Assembly: GCF_009730915.1 (NCBI RefSeq)
Contig: NC_052489.1
Span: 25,847,916 to 25,911,915, forward strand
Length of the DNA stretch: 64,000 bases
DNA from: Dioscorea cayenensis subsp. rotundata
Taxonomy: Eukaryota > Streptophyta > Magnoliopsida > Dioscoreales > Dioscoreaceae
Direction: 5' to 3'
In this document: positions 26,291 to 37,445 of the stretch, piece by piece
How the letters are laid out: every line of letters starts with the position of its first letter
Numbering within the stretch: position 1 is the stretch's first letter
The notes under the pieces: generated by a model
The model's input: only the letters and a program-made list of their open reading frames with translations
Told to the model about the DNA's origin: nothing
Database searches by the model: none
Made by a program: the position numbers and the translations under genes

Positions 26291-27356
26291 ACAACAATAT
26301 GAGTTAATTATTTTTAGTGATAATAATTAGCATGAATGATACGCGAAAAGAATCGTTGACATTCTCATTTATCATCCTCTATTTTCTTAATTTCGTTGTA
26401 TGCAATGCTCTGAATCTCTAATTCTATCACTTTTTAGAAAATTCTGAACTCAGAATGCAATTTTATATTTTTTGTACTTGAAAATAGTTATCAAGTTGAA
26501 ATGTTTGAAGATAAGTGTCACACTGTCTTTTTATTGTTAATAATATGGCAATATCTACTAGATTAGTCCATATATAACAATAATATGATTGGTATGTTCT
26601 TTCCCTATTGATGTCATATATATATATATATACATTAAAGAGCAATTTTAATTTATAATTCCAACTGCCAACTCTCCCGGGCGTTTACTTTAAAAAGAGC
26701 AATTTTTCAGAGCCAGATTAATTACAATTAATTTTAAATCATAGTATGAAATGGAGTAACAAAATTGGTTTATTGGTGAGCATTTAAGTTCCCTCAGCAG
26801 CACGGATGGAGATCTTTACAAGCATCACGTGTCAATGGGGCCCACGAACACAACTGCTATGTCTGGATTCCACAAGTCCCAGTTGTTGAAAGGTTGCACG
26901 CCCACGTGTCAGAGATTCACCCGCGTAACGCGTGGCCACAGCCCGCTACTAAACGGCGTGAAATGTTAGGATGAAGACCAAACTGCAACCAATGACATCA
27001 TGCCATGTCATCACTTTGAAAGTAATGATGTCATGTCAAAAGTTTGACTTTGACCTTTGGTGAGTGAGAGGTTGGAACGGTGGAACTTCATTGACCAAAA
27101 GGGACACGCGTACTTTAGGATTCGTGCGATTAACACCCGTGATAGATGTGGATGAATATTATGGTAAGTTATGTTATTGCCAATTGGTGTGTACGTATAA
27201 ATGTAGTTTATGTTTAATCCAATTCTTCAAAGTTCTATTTTAACTGTAATAATAATTAAATTATGATTAGATCAACACATTGCCTGCCTTCTGATTAAAG
27301 ATGTAGAATAGCTAGAATGCATACTATATACATATGCAAGGCCAAATGGCAAAATT

Positions 27357-27397
<41 letters not shown>

Positions 27398-27670
27398 ATA
27401 ATAAAGAATTCACCAACTAGCGTGAAATGTATAGAAATAATATTATAATGCATGGTTTGCTTCATTCTAAAAGCTGCATGCATGGAGGCAAAAACTATAA
27501 GATGAAGTACTACTATGCTGTAGGCTATACCCATCTGATCAGAAAAAGAACACGCAAGTCAGTCTAAATCAACATTGGGAAATTCACCATGACTTGGTTC
27601 AAAATCTTCAAAAAACTATGCAAATTCCCCATTAATTTAAAAAGAATTATGCGACAAAACATCATTCTCA
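26291..27670. other. Intergenic, probable upstream regulatory DNA
   Basis: No gene recognised. A GC-richer block at 26800-27150 has several ACGT-core elements, including CACGTGTCA near 26827, CCACGTGTCAG near 26903 and a CGCGTGGCC near 26930, which resemble G-box/ABRE motifs. A (TA)n run lies at 27358-27392. Confidence 0.4.
27358..27392. repeat. (TA)n microsatellite
   Basis: About 17 TA units in spacer DNA. Confidence 0.9.
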
Positions 27671-27875
27671 TGTTAAACAAAGTGAACATGCTTGTGAATA
27701 TCCTCCCTGAAGACTCGTTCTACTGTCATGTTCTTTCAGTTAACAAGTTAGTGGCTAAAATTAAGGATATGTAAAACTTCCATGAAGAATTCTCACTTGT
27801 AACCGTCAATATTAGACTTATATAAAGAAATATAGGCCAGTATGGCTGTATGTGTGGAAAACATTAATTCTTTCA
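27671..27875 (+). repeat. Left LTR of copia element
   Basis: 205 bp, identical by eye to the right LTR at 32087-32291. Contains a TTATATAAAG promoter-like box. Confidence 0.97.
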
Positions 27876-27887
27876 TGGTATCAGAGC
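27876..27887 (+). other. Primer-binding site of copia element
   Basis: TGGTATCAGAGC, complementary to the 3' end of initiator tRNA-Met, immediately after the left LTR. Confidence 0.95.
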
Positions 27888-30800
27888 CTTTATCTCTTAA
27901 TTCTTCATCATGGCATCCTCCACGAACACAGTAGTTTCCGCATCCACACAAAATTCCACTGTTGGCCTTCTTCCAACACCATCTTTTAGTCATGCCATCA
28001 GTGTTAAGTTAAACCGAGAGAATTATCTTATGTGGAAGGCACAGATGATGCCTTATCTCAAAGGGCAATCCCTACTTCAGTTTGTTGATGGTTCGTATCC
28101 GTGTCCAAAGGATACTATTATTTCCTTGAGTGAAGAAGGGGCATCACAAGAGCCTAATCCAGAGTATCATGCATGGTGCCAGCGTGATCAACAGGTGCTG
28201 AGTGCCATTCTATCCTCTCTGTCTGAAGAAGTTCTGGCACATGTACTTTTTCTTTCGACTTCAGCCGAAGTATGGAACGCACTGGACAAGATGTTTTCTT
28301 CAAGATCAAGAGCAAGAATCATGCAGATTCGTCTCCAACTAACTAATCTGCAGAAGAAAGAAACAACAGTGTCTGATTATTTTCGCCGGGTTAAGAATCT
28401 GGTGGACACTCTCTCAGCTATCGGACAACCTCTCCAGGATGAAGAGGTAATTTCATATATGTTGGCAGGTCTAGGATCTGAATTTGATCCTCTGGTTACT
28501 TCGATCTCTACTAGAAGTGAGCCAATTACTTTAAATGACCTGTATGCTCATCTGCTAAGCTTTGAAATGAGACTTGAGCATCATAGCTCAGTTCTTCAGA
28601 TGAATTCCTCTGCAAATATTGTCTCTAGAAATCAAGGTGGAAATTCAAGGGGGAGAGGCCGTGGTAGAGGTGGCAGAGGACCACCTCAAAGAGGCAACAA
28701 CAATTTCTACAACTCCTCTAGCAACCTTGGAAGAAGAGGCAATTATCAAGGGTCAAGACCCAAATGCCAAGTTTGTGGCAAAGATGGACACTCAGCTCTC
28801 AAGTGTTATCATCGTTTTGACCATTCTTATCAAGCTGAGGACACAAATTTTGCTGGTGTAGCAACTACAACATCATACCAAGTTGATCCAAACTGGTACA
28901 TGGACTCGGGAGCAACAGATCATATCACAAGTGATCTTGATCGACTCACAATCAAGGACAAATATGGAGGAGGAGACCAGGTTCAAGTCGGCAATGGTTC
29001 AGGTTTGCATATTTCTCATGTTGGTCATTCTAGTATTCACACTCCTCAAACTACTCTTTTGTTAAACAATGTGCTTCATGTTCCTAAGATTTCCAAACAT
29101 CTTGTGTCTGTCCATAAATTCACTAAAGATAACAATGTTTTCTTGGAATTTCACCCTTACCATTTTGTTGTGAAGGAACAAGCAACGAGGAGAAAACTTT
29201 ATCAAGGCAAATGTGAAGGAGGGTTGTATCCACTCAAGTTTAGTTACAATGCCCAAAAGACTGCCTTCTTAGGAAATAGAAACTCTCAAGACTTTTGGCA
29301 CCAAAGACTTGGTCATCCCTCAAAATCAGTTGTTCAGCTTGTTCTTCAGCAAAACAATCTTCCTTTTCTTAAGAATGATGTTGAAAATGTTTGTAATGCT
29401 TGTCAATTAGCTAAAAGTCATCAACTTCCCTACTCCAAGTCTACACATATTTCTGAAGCTCCTCTCCAACTCATCTTTTCAGATGTTTGGGGACCAGCTT
29501 TTCAATCCTCTAGTGGTGCAAAGTACTATGTAAGCTTCATTGATGATTATAGCAAATTCACTCGGATCTATCTCTTAAACAACAAATCGATGTTTATACC
29601 ACATTTTTTTCAATTCAAAAAAATCATGTTGAAAGACTTCTAGGCAAGGAAATTAAAAAGTGTTCAAAGCCCGATCGGGGGCGAATATCGAAACTTCATA
29701 AGTTCTTTAATCAAATTGGCATTCAACATAAAATCTCTTGTCCTCACACACATCAACAAAATGGTTCAGCAGAAAGAAAACATAGACACATTGTAGAAGT
29801 TGGATTAGCACTTTTAGCTCAAGCTTCTCTACCAATTAAATTCTGGGGTGAAGCCTTCCTGACATCTTGCTATCTTATAAATAGAATACCCAGTCGTGTG
29901 ATCAATAACAAAACTCCTCTAGAACAACTTCTTAGTAAGAAACCTAATTACTCTCTACTTAAAGTTTTTGGTTGTGCTTGTTGGCCAAATCTGAGACCCT
30001 ACAATGCCCACAAACTTTCATTTAGATCCAAACAATGTGTCTTTATTGGTTACAGTTCTCATCATAAAGGATACAAATGCCTTCACATTGAAAGTGGTAG
30101 AGTTTATATTTCCAGAGATGTAATCTTTGATGAAAATGTGTTTCCCTTCACTTCAAAACAACCCACTACTAAACAACAATCTGATTCCTCAACTCTTTTA
30201 CCCTCTTTTATTAATACTAGCACTATTTCAGAAACTCAACTGCACCCAAACATTGTTCCTTATAATCTCTCTAACTCATCTATTAGCAGTGACCAACTAG
30301 AGAATTATGAACAAAACCTTGTCCAGTCTGACTTTTCTCCCTGCAGATACTTTCGAATTTTCAACTCCCCGGTATAGCTTCCGAGACATATTTGGAGCAA
30401 CAAACAAAAATTTCGAGTCGAACAAGCACCAAGACACTCAATGAAAACCGGACTAAAAAGATAACATTAGAAAACCCAAGATTTTTCGGTGATGGCACTG
30501 CTTTATTCCGAGCACGCTCATGGCATCTTCCCGAACCTTCCACTCATCATCGAAGCTCTTCAAGTACCTTCTTTCGGAGACAAGCCATGGACATTGAGTT
30601 TGAAGCTCTTACGACGAATCAAACATGGGATCTGGTTCCCCAGAAGAAGGGTCTTAATCTTATTGATTGCAGATGGATTTTCAAACTCAAAAAGAAAGCA
30701 GATGGTTCTATTGATAGATATAAAGCTAGACTAGTGGCAAAAGGGTTCAAACAAAGGCATGGAGTGGATTATGATGACACATTTAGTCCTGTTGTCAAGT

Positions 30801-32086
30801 TTTCAACAGTCGGACTAATTACGTCTCTAGCGATGATCAAGGAACCGGATAATGAAAGCAGTTGATATCCAAAATGCCTTTTTACATGGGTTTCTGGAAG
30901 AAGAAGTATATATGAGGCAGCCTCCAGGGTTTGAAAGTAAAACACAGCCTCATCATGTGTGTAAACTGAAGAAAGCTCTCTACGGACTCAAACAAGCACC
31001 CAGAGCTTGGTTTTCACGGTTGAGTACTAAACTGCAAGAATTAGGCTTCTCTCCCTCAAAAACAGACACTTCTCTCTTCATATACAATCAGAATGAAATC
31101 ATTGTGTATATACTGGTGTATGTAGATGACATCATTATAGTCAGCTCATCAGATGATATGATCAAAACCTTGATTGACAAGTTAAAATTATCATTTCCTG
31201 TCAAGGATCTTGGTGAACTGAGCTATTTTCTGGGCATCAGTGTCAACAAAACACAAAGGGGAATAGTTTTAAATCAAAGAAAGTATATTTCTGAACTTCT
31301 TCATAAGGCACATATGTCTAATTGCAAGCCCTGTCATACACCCATGTCGGTTTCTGAGAAGATATCTAGAACCACTGGTACTCCTTTACCAGATGCAGAG
31401 ATTACTAAGTACAGAAGCATTGTTGGTGCCCTTCAGTACTTAACCTTAACTAGACCAGACATCTCTTTTTCTGTGAACAAAGTATGTCAGTACATGCACT
31501 GTCCTACAGAGACTCACTGGTGTGCAGTAAAAAGGATTTTAAGATATTTGCAACACACTCTCAACTATGGGATAGCAATCAACAAATCTTCCTCAACTTT
31601 GATCAGTGCTTTTACTGATTCTGATTGGGCCGGATGTGCAGATGACAGAAGATCTACAGGAGGCTATGCAGTTTTCTTCGGAGAAAATCTTGTATCTTGG
31701 AGCTCTAAGAAACAACCTACAGTATCAAGGTCAAGCACTGAAGCTGAATATAAGGCTCTGGCAAATGCAGCTGCTGAAATAATCTGGTTCCAGTCATTGT
31801 TAAAGGAATTGAATATATTTCAGTCAAGATCCCCTGTCCTTTGGTGTGATAATATTGGAGCAACATATCTTTCTGCCAACCCCGTTTTTCATGCCAGAAC
31901 AAAACACATTGAAGTAGATTTTCATTTTGTAAGAGAAAGAGTTGCTCGAAAACTTCTGGATGTTCGATTCATATCTTCTCAAGATCAACTGGCGGACATT
32001 CTGACCAAGCCTCTTTCAGTCCAAGTCTTTCATTCACTTTGCAACAATCTCAATATAGTATCTACACCATTGAGATTGAAGGGGAC

Positions 32087-32291
32087 TGTTAAACAAAGTG
32101 AACATGCTTGTGAATATCCTCCCTGAAGACTCGTTCTACTGTCATGTTCTTTCAGTTAACAAGTTAGTGGCTAAAATTAAGGATATGTAAAACTTCCATG
32201 AAGAATTCTCACTTGTAACCGTCAATATTAGACTTATATAAAGAAATATAGGCCAGTATGGCTGTATGTGTGGAAAACATTAATTCTTTCA
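32087..32291 (+). repeat. Right LTR of copia element
   Basis: 205 bp with the same termini as the left LTR, followed by the TCTCA target duplication. Its promoter-like TATATAAAG lies near 32235, about 300 bp upstream of the methylesterase start codon and on the same strand. Confidence 0.97.
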
Positions 32292-32539
32292 TCTCAATGC
32301 ATTGGAATATTCACTGTTTGAACAATCTTAATTTGCTCATCTTTTTCTTTCTGAATTCTAAGCTTAAACAACTTACCACCTTTGTGAGAACCGCCATTTG
32401 TCAAACTCCCTGAATCTCAAGAAGGCTAGATTGTATTGTATAAAAAGAGGAAGACCCCAGAGGAAGCCTAGAAAGAAGGATGAGTAATAAAATAGGTAGA
32501 AGAAATCAGTAAGAATACTAGTTTTTCAGAGAAGAAATA

Positions 32540-33768
32540 ATGGATAAGAAGAAGCAGCACTTTGTTATGGTGCATGGGGTGGGGCATGGTGCATGGTGTT
32601 GGTTCAAACTGCAGCATCTCCTGGATAGCTCCGGCCACAAAGTATCTTGCTTAGACCTCGCTGGGGCCGGAATCAGCACCAAGGATCCAAACTCCATTCT
32701 TTCCTTTGATGAATACCATCAACCTCTCTATGATTTCATGTCTGCTTTGCCACTTGATGAAAAGGTAAATTATCTAGATAGATAAGGAACTTTCTATATG
32801 AAGAGAACTGTATATAATCAGTTTAGTAACTACGTAAGTAATTCGCGCGTATTCAACTCTTAATTTGATATATAAGATAATAATCTCATATGTAATGTGT
32901 GTACATATATATATGCGGTGATTTCTAACTCTAAAAGAGTGAATATTAATTACTTATAATTTTTATTTAAAGGCTAACTTTGAATGAACATAATTAATTA
33001 GATATATGTAAATAACTGTTTCAGGTGGTTTTAGTGGCGCATAGTGCAGGAGGGCTTAATGTTACAAAGGCCATGCATGAATTCAGCAACAAGATCTCAC
33101 TTGCCATCTTCATTGCTGCAACAATGCTCCCATCAGGCTTTGTATCTGATCAAGACCTCATTGATGTATATCTCTGTCTTCACTAAACAAATGCATCTAA
33201 CGTGGTATCAGAGCTGATACTGATTGCCGACTATTTTTTAACTGCAGGGAATACCAAACTTATCTGAATTCGGAGATGTATATAAACTAGAATTCAGTTT
33301 AGGACCTGAGAATCCCCCAACAAGCATCGGTCTGAAGAAGGAATTCCAGAGAAGAATCTTATATCAAATGAGCCCGAAAGAGGTAATATTTTTATATACA
33401 TATATATAGCATCCTAATTATTTACAAAGTTTATAATAATCAGTAGTTATTAATAAATTAATTAAGACTGCAAGATTTGGCTTAATTATAATTAGGATTC
33501 ATCACTGGCATCTATGCTGTTGAGGCCATGGCCATATGCAATATCAAAAGCAAGATTCGGAAGAGACAAAGAAATTGATGTGAAGAATGTGAGAAGAGTG
33601 TATATAAAGACAATGTATGATAATATGATGAAGCCTGAACAACAGGATGCAATGATCAGAAGATGGCCTCCAAATGAAGTGATGATCATCAACACTGATC
33701 ACAGCCCTTTCTTCTCTGCTTCTCATGAGCTCTTCAATCTGATAATCAAAGCTTCAAGCTCTTGTTAA
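32540..33768 (+). CDS. Methylesterase (MES/SABP2-like alpha/beta hydrolase)
   Basis: Hydrolyses small methyl esters such as methyl salicylate, methyl jasmonate or methyl-IAA in the cytosol. The family also includes hydroxynitrile lyases, and the substrate cannot be told here. Exons 32540-32764, 33025-33165, 33248-33382 and 33496-33768 are all phase 0 and give 257 residues, the usual size. The oxyanion motif VHGVGHGAWCW is near residue 10. The nucleophile is Ser82 in VAHSAGG, with Ala where the usual GxSxG has its first Gly. Probable acid Asp209 (TMYDN) and catalytic His236 (NTDHSPFFS) sit where the SABP2 triad lies. Residues CLDLAGAGIS match the family LDLAASG block. The nearest upstream feature is the young copia element 248 bp away. 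Intron 2 contains an isolated tRNA-Met primer-site-like 12-mer at 33203-33214. Confidence 0.93.
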
Positions 33769-34590
33769 TTAAGTTGTTTCGGATGATATTGATTTGAGTT
33801 CTTATCAACATTGTTAATTTGATGATATACATTTGCTCAAATAATTGAAATGCACAAGATGTTATTTCTGCAAAATCTTTTCTTTTTTGCTGGAATGAAT
33901 CAGTAGCAGTGAATGTGGATTTGTGACTCCTATTCCTTTGCATTTATTTATTTATTTAATTTTCACAAAACTCCTTTGTAATTTTGCAATTTTTGTAAAG
34001 TACTAAGATATAACATATATATATTTAAACTTTCAACGGAAATATATATATATATATATATACATATATTTCTGAAACAAAAATTTCTTTTATACACACC
34101 ATTGCAAAGCCTTTGCACACACAAACCAAAAAAAAATAGTTTAATGCTTACATTTATGTTGCATATTATTACCTTTGATATCTGATTTTTTCCTTAATTA
34201 TTTATACTCTATTCTAAATTTAAATTTACATATACATACTTTAAAAAAAAATAGATAAACCACTTAAAAAAAAAAAAAGCTATTGTTGATAGTTGCACAC
34301 ATTCACATACATACACACACAAAATTATGCACATTATAGTTTGGGTTTTGCATAAGGTTTGAAAGAATCTATAGGTTTTGCAGTGATATTTATATATACA
34401 ATTTGTCAAATAAATATATAATCAATTATAGATATCTTATATAAAATATACTATCAAATAATTAAAATTTTTATAAAATGTTATGATTTAAAGTTGAATG
34501 GACTAAAATTTATATTATAACATTAGAATAATTAAAAAAAAATATATTAATAATATATATAAATATATAATAAAGAAACACCAATAAATT
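33769..34590. other. AT-rich spacer before tRNA-Ile
   Basis: Holds the methylesterase 3' UTR and strongly AT-rich DNA with (TA)n near 34043-34062. No gene seen. Confidence 0.6.
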
Positions 34591-34664
34591 GGCCTATTAG
34601 CTCAGTTGGTTAGAGCGTCGTGCTAATAACGCGAAGGTCGCAGGTTCGAGACCTGCATGGGCCA
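34591..34664 (+). tRNA. tRNA-Ile (anticodon AAU)
   Basis: 74 nt with the complete cloverleaf and no intron. The acceptor stem GGCCTAT pairs with ATGGGCC (one G-U pair). A-box-like TAGCTCAGTTGGTTAGAGCG forms the D arm. The anticodon loop is CTAATAA. The T arm GCAGG-TTCGAGA-CCTGC is perfect. The discriminator base is A and CCA is not encoded. Flanking DNA is AT-rich, with a T run at 34668 serving as a Pol III terminator. Confidence 0.97.
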
Positions 34665-34680
34665 AAGTTTTTTATTATTT
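34665..34680 (+). terminator. Pol III terminator of tRNA-Ile
   Basis: TTTTTTA run immediately after the tRNA 3' end, the standard Pol III stop signal. Confidence 0.75.
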
Positions 34681-34883
34681 TTTCCAAATTTTATATTCTA
34701 AAACCAAGAAATTATTATTTATAGTTTCAAGTACCAAAATGCAAAAACAGCCGGATAACAAACCCAGATTCGCGGCGTGGCTCCATGGCAACCTCTGCTG
34801 ACTTACATACACATCTTTCTCCTTTGAACTCACTCAGAACAAACTAAACCAACAAGCCTCACTCAACATTCCCAAGCTCATCC

Positions 34884-36944
34884 ATGGCTTCTTCTCTCCT
34901 CCCTCCAACCCCTGCACCCACTACACCCAACAACAAGCACTCCACACTCCCATGGATCACCTCTTCTTCAAAACCAACTTCACTCATCCACTTCAACCCA
35001 CCTTCATACAAATCCAAAAGAAACAGACCAACTTCATGCTGCAATGCCATCCTTGGCACTGAATTCCCTGAAGATTTCCTCACCAACACTCTCCATTTGG
35101 ATGAATCCAGTCCTCTGTTTCCAGTTTTGCAGTATGGTTTCTCTCAGTTTGAAGAAACATCTTCAACCAATTGGGGGGTCCTTCTTCTTCTTGGACTGAG
35201 TTGGGTGTACTTGACTGCAAGGCCAGGAGTTCTGATTGGTGCCATTGATACCTATGTTTTTGCTCCATTGCAGCAGGGCCTTGATAGCTTGTTAGGGAGG
35301 AGGAATTTGAAGATGAGTGATTTTGTTGTTGGGGAGAGATTGGGTGAGGGATCATTTGGAGTTGTTTATGCAGGAGCCATTGTTCCCAAGAATGTCATTG
35401 TGGAGGATAGGATTAAGAAGAGTGCTAGAAGATTGCAAATGGATGGCAGGTTCAAAGAGAAAGTTATTCTCAAAAAGGCAACTTTGTTTTGCTTGATCAA
35501 TTCAATGCCATTTTTTTCTTTTATAAATACCTGTATGTCAAAATTTTAATTTAGATTCTTTGATTTCATCAGGTGAAGGTTGGAATAATTGGAGCTGAGG
35601 AATGTGGAGATTATGAGGAGTGGTTTAATTACAGAGTATCGCGAGCAGCTCCGGATTCATGTGCTGAGTTTCTTGGGAGTTTTATTGCTGATGAGAATAG
35701 TATGCAGTTTACTAAAGGTGGTAAATGGCTTGTGTGGAAGTTTGAGGTAAATTTAACAGAGTTTTATTAGATAAATTTTTGTTGTAGTTTCACATGTAAC
35801 TATCTATAATTGAAATGAATAGGTGAATATCTATGAATATATTTGATTTGCAATGAAACAGAAAAAGAAAATATATGCTTACTGTCATATCGAATTATAT
35901 CTTCACAAACTTTGGTAGTACATTAAGTACCGCAGGAACAATATAATTAATCATCATCTCTTTTATTAATTATTGCAAACCTATGTAAAATTATAGAATT
36001 AAGCCATTGGTATCATACCTTGTGTTCATCAATGGTGACTCATGTTACTGACTGGTTCCAATTTGATAATATAGGGAGATAGAGACCTGGCTGATTACAT
36101 GAATGATCGCAGCTTCCCATTGAACTTGGAAAAGATCATGTTCGGACAAACACTTCAAGGATTAGATTCAGTTAAAAGGAATGCGCTTATCATTAAACAA
36201 ATCATGAGACAAATAGTAACTTCACTTAAGAAGATCCATGACACTGGAATAGTCCATCGAGACATTAAGCCGGCCAATTTAGTTGTGACAAGGAAGGGAC
36301 AAATCAAACTCATAGATTTTGGAGCTGCCACAGATCTTCGTATCGGCAAAAATTATGTCCCTAATCGTGGTTTGCTCGATCCCGACTATTGCCCCCCTGA
36401 GCTTTATGTTCTTCCTGAGGAAACACCCACTCCTCCACCTGAACCTATTGCTGCAATTCTTTCTCCAATCCTTTGGCAGGTTTGAGACTCCATGCCATTT
36501 GTCTTTTAATTTAATAATTTTTGAAAAGCTAATAGGCACATTTGATGCTGACATTTAGTCTTCCTTGTTGGTTTTCTGTGTCTGATGCTGCAGTTAAACA
36601 GTCCTGATCTATTTGATATGTATTCAGCTGGAATTGTGCTCATGCAAATGGCAGTTCCAAACTTGAGGTCTGCTGCAGGTCTGAAGAATTTCAACACACA
36701 ATTAAAGGGTGTTGGTTATGATCTGAAAAAATGGCGGGAATTTACGCGTACGAAACCAGATTTAAGCCTGTTAGATCTTGACTATGGTAGAGGATGGGAT
36801 TTAGCAACAAAGCTAATAGCAAAAAGAGGAATTCTCGGAAAGGGCCGGTTATCGGCATCTGCCGCTCTTCGGCATCCGTATTTCTTGCTTGGTGGTGATC
36901 AAGCAGCAGCCATTCTCTCAAAGTTGAGCTTGTCTAAATACTAG
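34884..36944 (+). CDS. STN8: STN8-like thylakoid protein kinase
   Basis: Chloroplast thylakoid Ser/Thr kinase of the STN7/STN8 family, which phosphorylates photosystem II core or antenna proteins. Exons 34884-35477, 35573-35746, 36075-36479 and 36594-36944 give 507 residues, all phase 0. The N-terminus is Ser/Thr/Pro-rich like a transit peptide (about 1-55). A membrane segment at about 98-118 (WGVLLLLGLSWVYL) precedes the kinase (about 147-500). The glycine loop is GERLGEGSFGVVY, the catalytic loop is HRDIKPAN (His317-Arg-Asp) and DFG is at 337-339, so it should be active. The family-specific segment YVPNRGLLDPDYCPPELYVL is present. The protein ends shortly after the kinase and lacks the long STN7 tail, favouring STN8. 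The first intron must start with GC (AAG/GCAACT) to keep frame. The gene is convergent with the mannanase. Confidence 0.9.
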
Positions 36945-37445
36945 TCCCTCAGGTACTCCACCTTTATTTATTTATTTTTTTATCCCAAATTCTATTTATT
37001 CATATATTCTTGATCAGTGGAAAGATGACTGACTGATATATGTTCATCTGAAATGCAGCAGAAGATCAGGGAGGTCAAAGTTTCATCGGAAGAACAAAGA
37101 AATAATTAAGTTCTGTATAGAGTAATTCACTGAATATGTGATTTATGATGACATTTTTATCTGGACATCCTTGACACATAAATATATATTTCATACGACT
37201 AATAACAAACTTCAGAGTTTGAAGTATATATACATCTCCAACAAGTGCAGATGCTCAGTTCCACCAAATAATTTTGGCAGATTGAATCTATAAACTAATT
37301 TTATACTATATACTTCCCAAACAGAAGGGAAGAATTAATAAATACATTTATAGAGTGGCCTTTAGCAAGCTAATAAATACTTAAAGGCCAACAACATATA
37401 TATAGTATATATTTCACTGTAAAACTATATCTATTTATCTTGCAC
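36945..37445. other. Convergent 3' region between STN8-like and mannanase genes
   Basis: Both 3' UTRs. A possible 3' UTR intron of the STN8-like gene has a donor at about 36955 (CTCAG/GTACTC) and an acceptor near 37059 (AAATGCAG). No other gene. Confidence 0.5.

Larger units (their letters stand above)
27671..32291 (+). mobile_element. Ty1/copia LTR retrotransposon, very recent insertion (Ale/Retrofit-like)
   Basis: A 4621-bp element. Both 205-bp LTRs (27671-27875 and 32087-32291) begin TGTT and end TTCA and look identical by eye. The insertion is flanked by a perfect 5-bp duplication TCTCA (27666-27670 and 32292-32296). A primer-binding site TGGTATCAGAGC matching initiator tRNA-Met follows the left LTR at 27876. 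A short purine tract precedes the right LTR. The internal part runs in copia order: gag with a CCHC knuckle (about 27.9-28.85 kb), protease, integrase (about 29.25-30.1 kb), reverse transcriptase with YVDDI (about 30.6-31.4 kb) and RNase H (about 31.6-32.0 kb). The coding region is interrupted about three times, so this copy looks non-autonomous. Identical LTRs imply a very young insertion. Lineage is inferred from short LTRs and gag style. Confidence 0.97.
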
